51,884 nt of DNA from Gemmatimonadota bacterium (GCA_003223415.1 QHUY01000012.1:1-51884), one strand, 5' to 3'. Positions 24,330-34,966 are shown, numbered from the stretch's first letter. Notes: generated by a model not told the origin, from the sequence alone. Made by a program: numbers and translations.

Positions 24330-25430
24330 TCAGTCGAAACGCGCGCCGTCGCATACCACGGCGGCGATCCGCTCCCCCGCGCGCCCGTCCCACCGCTCGA
24401 TCAGCGGTGACGGGGGGGGGGGCCGCAGCCCCCGGGCTGCGCTCACCGCCTGCCGGATCGCCTCACGCCGTGGGGCGACGAGGCGGTTGGTTCCCACGGT
24501 GCAAGTGATCGGCCGCTCCGTGTTGGGCCGCACGGTAACGCACGGCACACCCAGCCACGTCGTCTCTTCCTGGAGTCCACCCGAGTCGGTGATCACGAGG
24601 GCGGCGTCGCTGGTCAACCCCACCATCTCCAGATAGGGGAGGGGCGCCAGCACCCGCACGTTGGGCATGGCCATCGTGTCGACGCCCAGCGTCTGGATAC
24701 GGGCCTGGGTGCGCGGATGCACGGGGAACAGCACCGGGCCGTCCCTGCCGAGCAGCGCCAGTGCGCCGAGCAGCTCGCACAGCGTCGCCGGATCGTCCAC
24801 GTTCGCCGGCCGGTGCAGGGTCACGATGGTGTATTGGCCCGGCTTCACCCCGTGCCGGCGCGGCGCATCCAGCGCGCGGGCCGCCGGCAGCGCCGCCGCG
24901 AGAGCGTCGATCATCACGTTCCCGACGAAGTGAATGTGCTCCGGCGGCAGTCCTTCGTTGGTCAGGTTCTCGACCGCCTCCCGCGAGGGCGCGAAGAGCA
25001 GGTCGGCAATGTGGTCGGTGACCACGCGATTGAGCTCCTCCGGCATCGTCCGGTCGCGGCTGCGGAGCCCTGCCTCGACGTGCCCGACGGCGATGCCGAG
25101 CTTGGCCGCCACGAGCGCCGCGGCGACCGTGGAGTTCACGTCCCCGTACACTAGGACCACGTCGGGCCCGGCCGATTCGCACACCGGCTCGAACCGATCC
25201 ATGATCGCCGCCGTCTGTCGGGCGTGCGAGCCCGATCCCACGCCGAGCGCGTGGTCAGGCCGCGGCAGGCACAGGTCCCGGAAGAAGGCGTCCGACATCT
25301 CCGGGTCGTAATGCTGGCCCGTGTGCACGACGACGTGGCGCGCGCCCCGCGCCGCGAGCGCGCGCGCCACTGGCGAGAGCTTCATGAAGTTCGGCCGGGC
25401 GCCGACGACCGAGAGGATGGAGGGGCTCAG
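24330..25430 (-). CDS. wecB: UDP-N-acetylglucosamine 2-epimerase (non-hydrolysing)
   Basis: Interconverts UDP-GlcNAc and UDP-ManNAc to supply ManNAc or its uronate for surface polysaccharide. Motifs: VVGARPNFMKLSP, HTGQHYD, YGDVNSTVAA, HVEAGLRSRDRTMPEE, HRPANVDD, FPVHPRT, DSGGLQEE and TVRPNTERP, all in the expected order. The first in-frame ATG (25385) would remove the essential VVGARPNF segment. The reading frame upstream has no ATG/GTG/TTG but has CTG at 25430, which overlaps the previous stop (CTGA) behind AGGA; I take this as the start (366 aa, normal family length). An 11-G tract (24412-24422) lies near the 3' end. The order glmS-export protein-wecB suggests one operon. Confidence 0.88.
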   Translation of the reverse strand: MSPSILSVVGARPNFMKLSPVARALAARGARHVVVHTGQHYDPEMSDAFFRDLCLPRPDHALGVGSGSHARQTAAIMDRFEPVCESAGPDVVLVYGDVNSTVAAALVAAKLGIAVGHVEAGLRSRDRTMPEELNRVVTDHIADLLFAPSREAVENLTNEGLPPEHIHFVGNVMIDALAAALPAARALDAPRRHGVKPGQYTIVTLHRPANVDDPATLCELLGALALLGRDGPVLFPVHPRTQARIQTLGVDTMAMPNVRVLAPLPYLEMVGLTSDAALVITDSGGLQEETTWLGVPCVTVRPNTERPITCTVGTNRLVAPRREAIRQAVSAARGLRPPPPSPLIERWDGRAGERIAAVVCDGARFD

Positions 25431-26221
25431 TGGATCCTGGTCAGCGTGTAGATGGTGACCGGAATGGTCAGCAAATACCCCGCCCCCCGCAACACATCGC
25501 CCAGGCTGCTCCCGCCACGCCGCGGCACGACGTACTGGTCCCCGGCGACGAGGCCCGCATCGTCGAGGGTGCGCCCTTCGGCGATCGCCTGTTGCAGCGC
25601 CTTCCCCTGCCAGATCGGCTTCCCCGCGCGCTCGACGCGCAGCTTGCGCATATCCGCCTCCTGCGTCGTGCCCCCCGCGGCCATGAGCGCGTCCGACAGC
25701 AGCGCCTCGGCGGGGATCCCGTAGTAGCCCGGCCGCGTCACCGCGCCCTGGATCGAGACGCGCACGAATGCCCGCGCGCGCACCTCGGCGTCACGCAGGT
25801 TCTGCGCGAGACGGCGCGTGAGATAGGGCTGGAGCTCGGAGCGCAGCACCCCCTCGAGTGGCACGTCGCCGATGAGCGGCAGGGTGAGCAGCCGCCCCGG
25901 CCCCACGGTAAACGTGTCTGACAGCTCCTTCTCGCCCTCCACGGCGAGTAGGATGCGATCCCCGATTTGGAAGTCCCCCTCCCCGAGCCGCCTCCGAATG
26001 TTCGCCGCCTCCCGGACGGCATCCGCGCGGACGTCATTGGCGAGGGACGCCGACTGCACGGCCTGCTCCAAGCGCTCGGCGCGGGCCGCCAACGCCTGCC
26101 GGGTGGCGCCCAAGCCGAGCGGGTTCGCCGCTTCGCGACCTTGGGCCTGGCCCGGTGAGGGGCGGGAGGAGGCGAGCAGCGCCAAGGCGACGGCGATGGC
26201 GACGCGCGTACGGTTGATCAT
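25427..26221 (-). CDS. Polysaccharide export protein, Wza/BexD-like
   Basis: 264 aa from ATG 26221 (TGAGGAAT upstream); ATG 26233, overlapping the glmS stop as ATGA, is the alternative. A Sec signal (INRTRVAIAVALALLASS) leads to a periplasmic or outer-membrane protein. The Poly_export domain (~80-175) includes GDRILLAVEGEKELSDTFTVGPGRLLTLPLIGDVPLEGVL (quoted as the segment beginning GDFQIGDRIL) and repeated short strands. An SLBB-like domain (VRVSIQGAVTRPGYYGIPAE, SDALMAAGG) follows. No lipobox Cys is visible, unlike E. coli Wza. The C-terminus ends with a hydrophobic stretch (AGYLLTIPVTIYTLTRIH). It is expected to form or partner the export channel for the polysaccharide made by this locus. 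Confidence 0.85.
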   Translation of the reverse strand: MINRTRVAIAVALALLASSRPSPGQAQGREAANPLGLGATRQALAARAERLEQAVQSASLANDVRADAVREAANIRRRLGEGDFQIGDRILLAVEGEKELSDTFTVGPGRLLTLPLIGDVPLEGVLRSELQPYLTRRLAQNLRDAEVRARAFVRVSIQGAVTRPGYYGIPAEALLSDALMAAGGTTQEADMRKLRVERAGKPIWQGKALQQAIAEGRTLDDAGLVAGDQYVVPRRGGSSLGDVLRGAGYLLTIPVTIYTLTRIH

Positions 26222-26229
26222 GGGATTCC

Positions 26230-28056
<1,827 letters not shown>

Positions 28057-28099
28057 CGCTCTTCCCAGTTACAAGTTTGAGGCCTGCGGCGCGGCCGCC

Positions 28100-28120
28100 G
28101 CGGGCGCCGCGGGCGCCCGC
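28100..28120. repeat. Perfect hairpin in the glmS leader
   Basis: GCGGGCGCC-GCG-GGCGCCCGC is a 9-bp perfect stem with a 3-nt loop, 44-64 nt before the glmS start. It could be an attenuator-like structure. The conserved core of the glmS ribozyme is not present. Confidence 0.4.
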
Positions 28121-28136
28121 TCCAGCCGCTTGGCAG

Positions 28137-28152
28137 GGCAGCGGTTATGCCC
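28137..28152 (-). promoter_or_regulatory. Weak sigma-54-like element before glmS
   Basis: The minus strand reads GGGCATAACCGCTGCC: GG-N10-GC with GGCAT at -24 but CTGC instead of TTGC at -12. It lies 81 nt before the glmS ATG. No ACTGSYRC motif is seen upstream. Confidence 0.25.
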
Positions 28153-28455
28153 CGCGTGGGGCCGCGGGGCCGTCGCCCCGCGCCACTCGGCCCACGGTGC
28201 AATCGCGGCGCGCGAGTGACAGCTTGTCAGCGGATGACCGCGCTTTCGCCGGGGCCGGATCCGGGCGCTCCGCGCTAACTGCACGCCCCGAAGCGGGTTG
28301 ACGACGGTATCCCCAGCCACCGCGCGGCTGCACGAGTCCTGCACTACCGGTACCGTGGGCGCCAGGCGCGCCTCTTGATCAGCTGCGACTCGATAGCGAG
28401 TGCCGATCGCTCTCGCCGTGCTAGCCCGATTGTCATCCATCGAGGGGTGTGCCTC
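28153..28455. other. Divergent intergenic region, no gene seen
   Basis: The 303 bases between the weak glmS promoter element and the start at 28456 are GC-rich. They hold TTGACG near 28300 (part of GGGTTGACGACGG), a possible -35 without a good -10. No reading frame with a ribosome site and no RNA gene was recognised. Confidence 0.4.
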
Positions 28456-29397
28456 ATGCCTGATCGGAAGGCGAGCCGGCGCCCGCTGGTGCTCATCGCG
28501 GATGCTCATGAGTGGTCCGTCCGCTCGCTCGACAGCATCCTTGCTCCACAGGGCTACAAGGTCCTCGAAGTGCATACCGGCGCCGCGGTGCTGCGCGCCG
28601 TCTCGGCGCGCCAACCGGACGCCATCGTCCTCCATGAGGCCCTCCCCGAGATCGATGTCCTCAGCCTGGTGCGGGCCCTGCGTGATGAGTCCCGCGTGCC
28701 GCCCCAAACCCCGATCATCCTGGCCGCCGCGGGCCCCGCCTCGCGAGCGCTGCGCGTCGCGGCGCTGCGCGCGGGAGCGACCGACGTGTGGGGCCTGCCG
28801 ATGAACACCGACGAGCTGCTGCTCCGCCTCGAGGTGCAGTTGCGCGCCAAGTTCGCGGCCGATCGCGCCAGCGAGGAAGGGCTCGTGGACTGGGCAACGG
28901 GGCTCTACAACCACTTGGGCCTGGCGCGGTGCGTGCGGGACCTCGCCTCCCGGGCGATCCGCCGCCGCGCACCGCTCGCCTGCGTGGTGTTCGCCCCCGA
29001 CCTGGGGAGCCGGGAGCCGGACCACGTGCCTGCTGGCGTACGCGACGCCGCCATCACCGCTGTCGCCCAGGGCCTGAAGCAGGCCGGCCGCGCCTCTGAC
29101 GCCATCGGCCGGCTCGGGCCAAAGGAATTCGCTGTACTCGCACCTGATACCGACCCGGGCGGCGCCCTCCGCCTCGGGACTCGGCTGAGGGGCGCGATCG
29201 AGAGCTCGGGCGCTGCACGCGCCATCGTTCACGGGCTCAAGGTCCGCGCCGGCTATCACGGCGTAGACGATTTCCACGCGGCCGGGCTGGACCCGCTCGA
29301 CCTGCTGGCGCACGCGACCAGCGCGCTGCGGGCCGCCGAAGCGGGCGGGACCGGCCTCTGGATCCGTCCCTTCCGGAGCGGCCTCCGCGTCGTCTGA
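28456..29397 (+). CDS. Degenerate receiver plus degenerate GGDEF domain protein (paralogue of 21857-22807)
   Basis: 313 aa from ATG 28456 behind GAGGGG. Residues ~10-125 have receiver topology (PLVLIADAHEWSVRSLDSIL, PDAIVLHEALPEIDVL, GATDVWGLPMNTDELL). The phospho-acceptor Asp is replaced by His (IVLHEALP) and the conserved Lys by Leu (GLPMN). Residues ~140-310 follow the GGDEF fold (DWATGLYNHLGLARC, APLACVVFAPDL), but the signature reads GPKEF. It aligns over its whole length with the minus-strand protein at 21857 (shared EEL/DELLLRLE, ATGLYN, FAVLAP). Neither phosphotransfer nor c-di-GMP synthesis is expected; a protein-protein or ligand-binding role is inferred. The only genes between the two paralogues are the phosphatase, GNAT, wecB, export and glmS set. 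Confidence 0.8.
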   Translation: MPDRKASRRPLVLIADAHEWSVRSLDSILAPQGYKVLEVHTGAAVLRAVSARQPDAIVLHEALPEIDVLSLVRALRDESRVPPQTPIILAAAGPASRALRVAALRAGATDVWGLPMNTDELLLRLEVQLRAKFAADRASEEGLVDWATGLYNHLGLARCVRDLASRAIRRRAPLACVVFAPDLGSREPDHVPAGVRDAAITAVAQGLKQAGRASDAIGRLGPKEFAVLAPDTDPGGALRLGTRLRGAIESSGAARAIVHGLKVRAGYHGVDDFHAAGLDPLDLLAHATSALRAAEAGGTGLWIRPFRSGLRVV

Positions 29398-29423
29398 GGC
29401 AGCCTCCCAGCTCACGGGCGATC

Positions 29424-30635
29424 TCACGCGCGCGGCCCCCGCCCCAGGCGGCGCACGCGGGACACGCTTCGCCAGAGTACGGCTCCGAGCAGTGGCATCG
29501 GGTCGTCCCAGGCGACGACCCGCTTCGCCTCGCAGCCGAGCGCCCAGGGGAGCCATCTCAGGAGAGAGACGCCGGCGGCGCGCGCGGCCACCGCGTCGCG
29601 CCACGGACTGCACCAGCGGACGCCGGCGCGGGCCTTGGGGACGCGAGGGCGGGGGAGCCCGACCAAGTCGGCGTACACGAGCGCCGGAAGGTTCACGCCG
29701 GCGCGCGCCCCGAGGTGGTGCCAGAGTGTGAACCGCGGATTGACCTCGAGCAGGTAGAGGCGGCCGTCGGGGGCGCGCTTGAAGTCGAGCTTCGCGACAC
29801 CCCGCAACTCGAGCCGGCCGACGAGCTCGCGGCCCAGGACCGTCACGTCCGGCGCATCGGTGATGACCAGCGCCGTGCTGTCGCCGTACTCCGGCGGCCA
29901 CGTGCGGATCTTGCGTCCGGTGAACTCGCCGACCAAGTCGCCGCGCTCGTCGACGTACACATGGTAGCTCTCGACGCGGGTTTCCGGACCCGGAATCAGC
30001 TCCTGGAGCAGCACCGGGACGTCTGCGACCGCCAAGCGCGGCCAGAGGGTGACGAGCGTCAGCGGTGAGTCGAGCCGCAGCGCCTTGGCCCCTGCGGCAA
30101 TCGGGTCCCACCGCTCGCCCCGCCGCACCAGCGGCTTGAGCGCCACCGGGAATCGGAGGTCGAGCGGCACCGGGTCGGTGCGCGGGTCGAGCGCGCGCGC
30201 CGCCGGGACCGGCAGATCGAGCCGCTGCGCCAGGGCCTGAAACCGGCACTTGTCCACCAGGTCTTCCACCAAGGCGGCGTCGGGCACGACGAAGCGGAAG
30301 TGGCGACGCAGCCGCTCGCGGTGGCGCGAGACGAGCAGCAGGTCGCGATCCTCCTCGTAGAACAGCACCGGGGGCTCCGCTTGCGCGGCGCCGAAGCGCT
30401 CGAGCAGCTCCAATAGCAGCGCCGGTTGTTCCCACGCATCGGCCCAGTCGAGCGCCACCCGGGCGAGGCGCGAATAGCGCGGGGGCGACCCCGGGGCTGC
30501 CGCGACCGCGCAGCGGATGCCGGCGAGGCTGAGCGCGCGGAGCAGGTCGGTATCGCCCAGCACGCACGCGAACGCCCGCTCGGAGTTCAGCGCGCTGGGA
30601 GGGGGCATACGGCGCAGGGCCGTGGCGACGCTCAC
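29424..30635 (-). CDS. ATP-grasp ligase-like protein
   Basis: 403 aa from GTG 30635 (ATG 30608 is an alternative that would still keep all domains). Pre-ATP-grasp residues ~20-110 include ACVLGDTDLLRALSLAGIRC. The ATP-grasp body has DKCRFQALAQRLDLPVPAA (~128), RFPVALKPLVRRGERWD (~162, ATP-binding Lys), VLLQELIPGPETRVESYHV (~210), VAKLDFKRAPDGRLYLLEVN (~275) and NPRFTLWHH (metal-binding). It resembles CarB-like carboxylate-amine ligases and could attach an amino acid or similar group to a sugar acid; the substrate is unknown. It follows the Wzc-like gene by 5 nt on the same strand, so it should be co-expressed from the sigma-54-type promoter at 33140. Confidence 0.84.
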   Translation of the reverse strand: MSVATALRRMPPPSALNSERAFACVLGDTDLLRALSLAGIRCAVAAAPGSPPRYSRLARVALDWADAWEQPALLLELLERFGAAQAEPPVLFYEEDRDLLLVSRHRERLRRHFRFVVPDAALVEDLVDKCRFQALAQRLDLPVPAARALDPRTDPVPLDLRFPVALKPLVRRGERWDPIAAGAKALRLDSPLTLVTLWPRLAVADVPVLLQELIPGPETRVESYHVYVDERGDLVGEFTGRKIRTWPPEYGDSTALVITDAPDVTVLGRELVGRLELRGVAKLDFKRAPDGRLYLLEVNPRFTLWHHLGARAGVNLPALVYADLVGLPRPRVPKARAGVRWCSPWRDAVAARAAGVSLLRWLPWALGCEAKRVVAWDDPMPLLGAVLWRSVSRVRRLGRGPRA

Positions 30636-30640
30636 GCCGG

Positions 30641-33067
30641 TCAGGAGCGGTCCGGAAGCAGGATCTCGCTGGTCACCCCTCCCGGGTCCTCCTCCTGCAC
30701 CTCTGAGCCCGCGAGTGAATAGGAGTAGTAGGTGTAGGCGGCCCCGGGGCGCACGTCGTTCAGCACCGCGCCGAGCACGCGGATCGGCAATCGGTGGAGC
30801 ACCTCGACCTTAGCCTCGGCGAGGGTGCGGTCGGTGACGCCGGTGCGCAGCACCAGCAGCATACTCCCCGTGGCCGTGCCCAGGGCGTAGGGGTCCACGC
30901 CGGCAGCGAGCGGCGCGCTGTCCACGAGGATGACGTCGTAGCTCGGGCGCATCACCGTGATCAGGCGGGGCATCGCCACGGAGCAGAGCAACTCGGGGCC
31001 GCGATGCATGCGCGAGCCGGCGCCGATGAAGGACAGCAGCTGATGCGGCGTCCCCTGCACCACCTGGTCGACCGTAGCGCGACTCGCGAGCAGGTCGGTG
31101 AGCCCCGGACGGCGCGTGCCCCGCAGGGCGCGGTGCAGCACGCCCAGCCGGACGTCGCCATCAATGAGCAGCGTGCGGTAGCCCACGTCCGCAAATGCCT
31201 GGGCCAGGTTGGACGTGACGAAGGACTTGCCCTCGCCGCGGCCCGGGCTGCTGACGGTGATGAGGAGCGGCCCCGCCGCGCCGTACGCGTGCTGGAGATT
31301 CAGGCGGATACCCCGCAGCGCTTCGACGGCCTTGGCGATGTCGTCCTCCCCGCCCGCACGCCGCTTTCCGTTCCCCCGCTGCACGTGCGGGACGGCGCCG
31401 AGGATCGGCAGTCCTATGGCGCGGGTCACCTCGTCGGGGTAGCGGACTTTCGGGTCGGCGCGCTCGAGCAGCACGGCGCCCAGCACGCCCGCGCCGAGGC
31501 TCATGATGCAGGCGACGATGATCACTAGCGGCGCGGTGTCGCTCACGGGGCGGGTCGGCCGCACCGCCGGCTCGAGGATGCGCACGTCCGGGAGGGTGCT
31601 CACCTCCGCCAGGCGGGCCTCCTGGTAGCGCTGCTGCAGGTTGGAGAACAGCTGTTCTGCGTTCGCCTGGTCGCGCGCGAGCCGCACCTCCTCGAGAGCC
31701 ACAGGCGGCGCGCTCCGCAGGTCGCGGGAGATGGAGTCGATGCGCTGCTGCAGCTCGTGCTCCCGTGCCGCGAGCCCGGCGACCACCGCGCGGCCCAGCT
31801 CGGGGATCACGCGCCGCGCGAGGGTGTCCACCTGCTGCGCGAGGCGTCGCACCGGCGGGTGGGTGTCGGCGTAGCGGAAGCGCATGACGCGCAGCTCGGC
31901 CTGCCGGTCCGACAGCTCTTTCAGGGCCGCCGTCAGCTCGGAAGCGTGTTGCACCGCGCTGATCATCGCGAGCTGGTCCACGGCGACGCCCGAATCGGCC
32001 GCGTGCGCCACCACGCGCGCGATCGCCTCGCGGTCGTGGGCCAGCGCGCCCAGCGCGACCTGGAGATCCACATAGCTCGCGAAGGTGGGGTCGGCGGTGA
32101 TGCGGCGACCGTCCGGCCCCTGCGCCGGACCCTCGGAGGGGCGGACCGCGTTGCGGACGCGGAAGGCAGTGAGCCCCCGCTCCGCCGCGCGCAGATTGGT
32201 CTCGGCGCGGTCGAGCTGGTCTTTCAGGATCGCCGTGAGCTCGGTGAGCCGCTGCCGCTTCAGGTCCGCTGCCGCCGCCACGAAGCGCTCCGCGACCGCG
32301 TTCACCGTCCGGGTCACGACGGCCGCATCCGGGCCACGGCGCTCGATGCGCACGAAGTTCCCGTCCGTCCCCGCGCGGACCCGCAGCTCCTCGGAGAGCT
32401 TCTGCGCCGCCTCGCTGGTCGTCGCCACCGTGAACTGAACGCTCGCGCCGGGCCGCAGCACCGCTGCGGGCGGGACCCAGGTGAACCCGAGCGTGGCGCC
32501 CACGGAGTCGCCAACGGCGCCCTCCTGCAGCACAACCTTCGCGTCGACGTCGAGCAGCCGGAAGCGGTTCGCGGCGGCGGCCACCTCGAGCCGGTAACGC
32601 CCGGGTCGGACGTCGCCCGGCACGGTGAGCGTCGCCAGCGCCGCGCTGTCGGCGGCGGACTGCGGCTTGAGGTAGAGGCGCCATTGCCGCACGACATCGT
32701 CGAGCACGACGTGCGACCGGAGCAGGTCGAGCCATCCCGTCGCCGTGCCGAGCAGCTGCCCGCTTTGGAACGGTCCCTGGTCCCGCTCGTGAGCGGACTG
32801 ATCCGGGATCTCGAGCCACACCGTGGCCCGGGCCTGGTACGTCGGCTTGAGGAACCGCGCCCCGATGATGCCTGCGAGCGTGCCGACGCCCGTCACGGCG
32901 ATGACGAGCCACCGGTACGTCCGGATCGCCGTGACGACGCGGCGCCAGTCCTCCGGCGGTGGGGCTTCATCCCGGCGCGGGGCGAGACGGGCGGCCGTCG
33001 CTGCCGCGAGCACGAGCCGGCGATCGGGCGCCGACTGCTCGGGATCCGCGGTGGGGTCGCTCGGCAT
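30641..33067 (-). CDS. Wzc-like polysaccharide co-polymerase and tyrosine autokinase
   Basis: 808 aa inner-membrane protein controlling polysaccharide chain length and export. First transmembrane helix at ~50-70 (LVIAVTGVGTLAGIIGA); Wzz-like periplasmic domain with long coiled coils (~235-500); second helix at ~510-532 (PLVIIVACIMSLGAGVLGAV). The cytoplasmic BY-kinase has Walker A SSPGRGEGKSFVTSNLA (~603-619), Walker A' TLLIDGDVRLG, and Walker B YDVILVDSAPL. A C-terminal Tyr cluster YTYYSYS (~775-782) is the usual autophosphorylation tail. Start ATG 33067. It is divergent from the NtrC-type activator gene, with a strong sigma-54-type promoter and two upstream direct repeats between them. The degenerate receiver-GGDEF proteins and the two phosphatases in the window could act on this pathway, but this is inference. 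Confidence 0.93.
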   Translation of the reverse strand: MPSDPTADPEQSAPDRRLVLAAATAARLAPRRDEAPPPEDWRRVVTAIRTYRWLVIAVTGVGTLAGIIGARFLKPTYQARATVWLEIPDQSAHERDQGPFQSGQLLGTATGWLDLLRSHVVLDDVVRQWRLYLKPQSAADSAALATLTVPGDVRPGRYRLEVAAAANRFRLLDVDAKVVLQEGAVGDSVGATLGFTWVPPAAVLRPGASVQFTVATTSEAAQKLSEELRVRAGTDGNFVRIERRGPDAAVVTRTVNAVAERFVAAAADLKRQRLTELTAILKDQLDRAETNLRAAERGLTAFRVRNAVRPSEGPAQGPDGRRITADPTFASYVDLQVALGALAHDREAIARVVAHAADSGVAVDQLAMISAVQHASELTAALKELSDRQAELRVMRFRYADTHPPVRRLAQQVDTLARRVIPELGRAVVAGLAAREHELQQRIDSISRDLRSAPPVALEEVRLARDQANAEQLFSNLQQRYQEARLAEVSTLPDVRILEPAVRPTRPVSDTAPLVIIVACIMSLGAGVLGAVLLERADPKVRYPDEVTRAIGLPILGAVPHVQRGNGKRRAGGEDDIAKAVEALRGIRLNLQHAYGAAGPLLITVSSPGRGEGKSFVTSNLAQAFADVGYRTLLIDGDVRLGVLHRALRGTRRPGLTDLLASRATVDQVVQGTPHQLLSFIGAGSRMHRGPELLCSVAMPRLITVMRPSYDVILVDSAPLAAGVDPYALGTATGSMLLVLRTGVTDRTLAEAKVEVLHRLPIRVLGAVLNDVRPGAAYTYYSYSLAGSEVQEEDPGGVTSEILLPDRS

Positions 33068-33139
33068 CGCGTGTGGTCCGGGTTTCGGGTGAGACGCGTA
33101 GCGCGGTTTGAACAGCCCGCGCCGGTGCCCTCAGGCTGC

Positions 33140-33155
33140 TGCAAGCACGGTACCG
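33140..33155 (-). promoter_or_regulatory. Sigma-54-type promoter of the Wzc-like operon
   Basis: The minus strand reads CGGTACCGTGCTTGCA. GG and GC are separated by exactly 10 nt and the -12 half is a full TTGCA. Predicted start is near 33129, giving a leader of about 62 nt. The divergent gene encodes a sigma-54 activator. Confidence 0.72.
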
Positions 33156-33246
33156 CCACCCCCCCACCGGGGCGGCAGCGCAAAGTCCCCCTGCGCAGGT
33201 ACATGGGCGCGCCGTGCCGGCGCCACCCGGGAGCCACGCAAAAACC

Positions 33247-33266
33247 TGTCACACAACTGCCACAAC
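33247..33266 (+). promoter_or_regulatory. Candidate activator site 1 (direct repeat)
   Basis: TGTCACACAACTGCCACAAC matches the repeat at 33328 in 16 of 20 positions. It lies about 100 bp upstream of the sigma-54-type promoter at 33140, a normal enhancer distance. It shares CACACAACTGCC with the site at 8553. Confidence 0.6.
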
Positions 33267-33306
33267 CTGTAGGTCGTTCCACGCGTTCGGGTTCGGCCGT
33301 TGCGTC

Positions 33307-33335
33307 TTGACAGGAGGGTACGAAACGTGTCACTT
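33307..33335 (+). promoter_or_regulatory. Possible housekeeping promoter of the activator gene
   Basis: A perfect TTGACA (33307-33312) is followed after 17 nt by TCACTT, a poor -10. The -10 overlaps activator site 2, which would permit autoregulation. Confidence 0.3.
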
Positions 33336-33347
33336 CACTGCCGCAAC
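33328..33347 (+). promoter_or_regulatory. Candidate activator site 2 (direct repeat)
   Basis: TGTCACTTCACTGCCGCAAC is spaced exactly 81 bp from site 1 and has the same orientation. It lies about 180 bp upstream of the Wzc-like promoter and 78 bp before the activator start codon. Confidence 0.6.
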
Positions 33348-33424
33348 TCATGCCCTCCTCACCTCGCCGTCGTCGGCGCTGGTCAGCGACGGGAGGGAAG
33401 ACGCCGTACTTGGAGGAGTGGCCG

Positions 33425-34966
33425 ATGCATGCGCCCATCGCTCGTGACGAGACTGCCGTGACTCTCCGTTCCGGCCCGCCTGCCGGGGCGTCCAGCCTCA
33501 CAGACCTGATCTCCATATCGGAGGCGGTCCGCCAAAGCGTCCGCGTGCTCGTGATCGACGACGAGCGCACGCTGCGCGAGAGTTGCGCCAGCGTGCTCGG
33601 CGCCGAGGGATACCACGTCACCACTTCGGGCCGCGGGGGCGAGGCCCTCGAGACCCTGAAGCGGCGCGCGTTCGACATCGTCCTCATCGATCTCTACATG
33701 GCGGAGGTGCCGGGGATAGAGCTGCTCAAGGCCGCGCTCGCCACGTACCGGGATACGATCGCCATCGTCATCACCGGCAAGCCGAGTGTCGAATCGAGCC
33801 TCGAGGTGCTGCGTGCGGGCGCGTGGGACTATCTCCCCAAGCCGTTCACCGGCACGCAGCTGCAGATTTTGATCGGCCGCGCCGCCCACGCCGTCGTGGT
33901 CGCGCGCGAGACCCGCGCGCAGGAACCGCCCGGCCACACCGGCGCCAACACCAGCGATCGCGTGATGGCGCTCGGCACCGCGCCGCTGTTCCGCCAGGCG
34001 ATCGAGCTGGCACGCAAGGTGGCGGCGACCGACGCGTCGGTATTCATCACCGGCGAGAGCGGCGCGGGCAAGGAGCTCGTCGCGCAGTTCATCCACGCGC
34101 ACAGCCGGCGTCACATCCGTCCGATCGTCGCGGTGAATTGCGCTGCGCTGCCCGAGTCGCTGCTCGAGTCGGAGATGTTCGGACACGTGAAGGGCGCTTT
34201 CACCGGCGCCGTCCGTGACAAGTCCGGCCTGCTCGAAATGGCGAACGGCGGCACGTTGTTCCTGGACGAGCTTATCGAGATGGCGGCGCCGATCCAGGCC
34301 AAGCTGCTGCGCGTGATCCAGGATGGCGTCGTGCGGCGCGTGGGAAGTGAAACGACGGACGCCGTCGTGAACGTGCGCTTCATCGCCGCCACGAACCGCG
34401 ACCCCGAGCAAGCGGTGCGCGCCGGGGCCTTGCGCAAGGATCTGTACTACCGACTGCGGGTCGTGCCGATTCACGTTCCGGCCCTGCGCGAGCGCCCGGA
34501 AGACATCCCGCTGCTGGCGAATCACTTTCTCGAGTGCTTCTGGAAGGCGCACCGCGGCGCGAACCTGCCGGCGCCCAAGCTCACCAAGGCAGCGATCTGG
34601 GCGCTCCGAGCCTACGCCTGGCCGGGCAACGTGCGGGAACTGCAGAACGTGATTGAGCACGCCGCGGTACTGCTCGAGCCGGGAGCCAAGGTCCGGCCCG
34701 AGGACATCCCGTTCCTGGGTGACACCGCGCAGCCGGAGCCGGAGGCGGCGGCCGACAGCGCTCTCGCCGACGACGGCTACTATGTCGCGCGCGAATCTCT
34801 GCTCGCCAAGTTCGACCGCCGCTTCCTGACCAAGGTCGTGATTCGGGCCGGTGGCAACCTTTCCAAAGCGGCCCGCATGGCGCGGTTGGACCGGACGACG
34901 TTCTACCGGCTGATGGAGCGGTACCAGTTGCACCGCGACTCGCTGGCGAACGCGACCGACGAATGA
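33425..34966 (+). CDS. NtrC-family sigma-54-dependent response regulator
   Basis: 513 aa from ATG 33425, preceded by GGAGGAG (33412-33418). The receiver domain is ~38-155 (VLVIDDERTLRESCASVL, phospho-acceptor Asp in IVLIDLYMAEVPG, conserved Lys in YLPKPF). The AAA+ domain is ~185-420 with Walker A GESGAGKE, the sigma-54-contacting GAFTGA loop intact (HVKGAFTGAVRDKSG), Walker B GGTLFLDELIEM, and arginine-finger region ATNRDPEQAV...LRKDLYYRL. The C-terminal Fis-type helix-turn-helix is ~470-505 (GGNLSKAARMARLDRTTFYRLMERY). It should bind dyads or repeats far upstream and activate sigma-54 promoters on phosphorylation. The histidine kinase gene overlaps its stop (ATGA). The direct repeats in its own upstream region are natural binding-site candidates. 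Confidence 0.96.
   Translation: MHAPIARDETAVTLRSGPPAGASSLTDLISISEAVRQSVRVLVIDDERTLRESCASVLGAEGYHVTTSGRGGEALETLKRRAFDIVLIDLYMAEVPGIELLKAALATYRDTIAIVITGKPSVESSLEVLRAGAWDYLPKPFTGTQLQILIGRAAHAVVVARETRAQEPPGHTGANTSDRVMALGTAPLFRQAIELARKVAATDASVFITGESGAGKELVAQFIHAHSRRHIRPIVAVNCAALPESLLESEMFGHVKGAFTGAVRDKSGLLEMANGGTLFLDELIEMAAPIQAKLLRVIQDGVVRRVGSETTDAVVNVRFIAATNRDPEQAVRAGALRKDLYYRLRVVPIHVPALRERPEDIPLLANHFLECFWKAHRGANLPAPKLTKAAIWALRAYAWPGNVRELQNVIEHAAVLLEPGAKVRPEDIPFLGDTAQPEPEAAADSALADDGYYVARESLLAKFDRRFLTKVVIRAGGNLSKAARMARLDRTTFYRLMERYQLHRDSLANATDE

Noticed and set aside
28057-28455. glmS ribozyme or riboswitch upstream of glmS
   Set aside because: I looked for the conserved ribozyme core near the start and found only GC-rich hairpins.
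28069-30567. An 832-codon minus-strand frame across the receiver-GGDEF and ATP-grasp genes
   Set aside because: It is antisense to one real gene and out of frame with the other; its translation is Arg/Pro-rich and has no domain.
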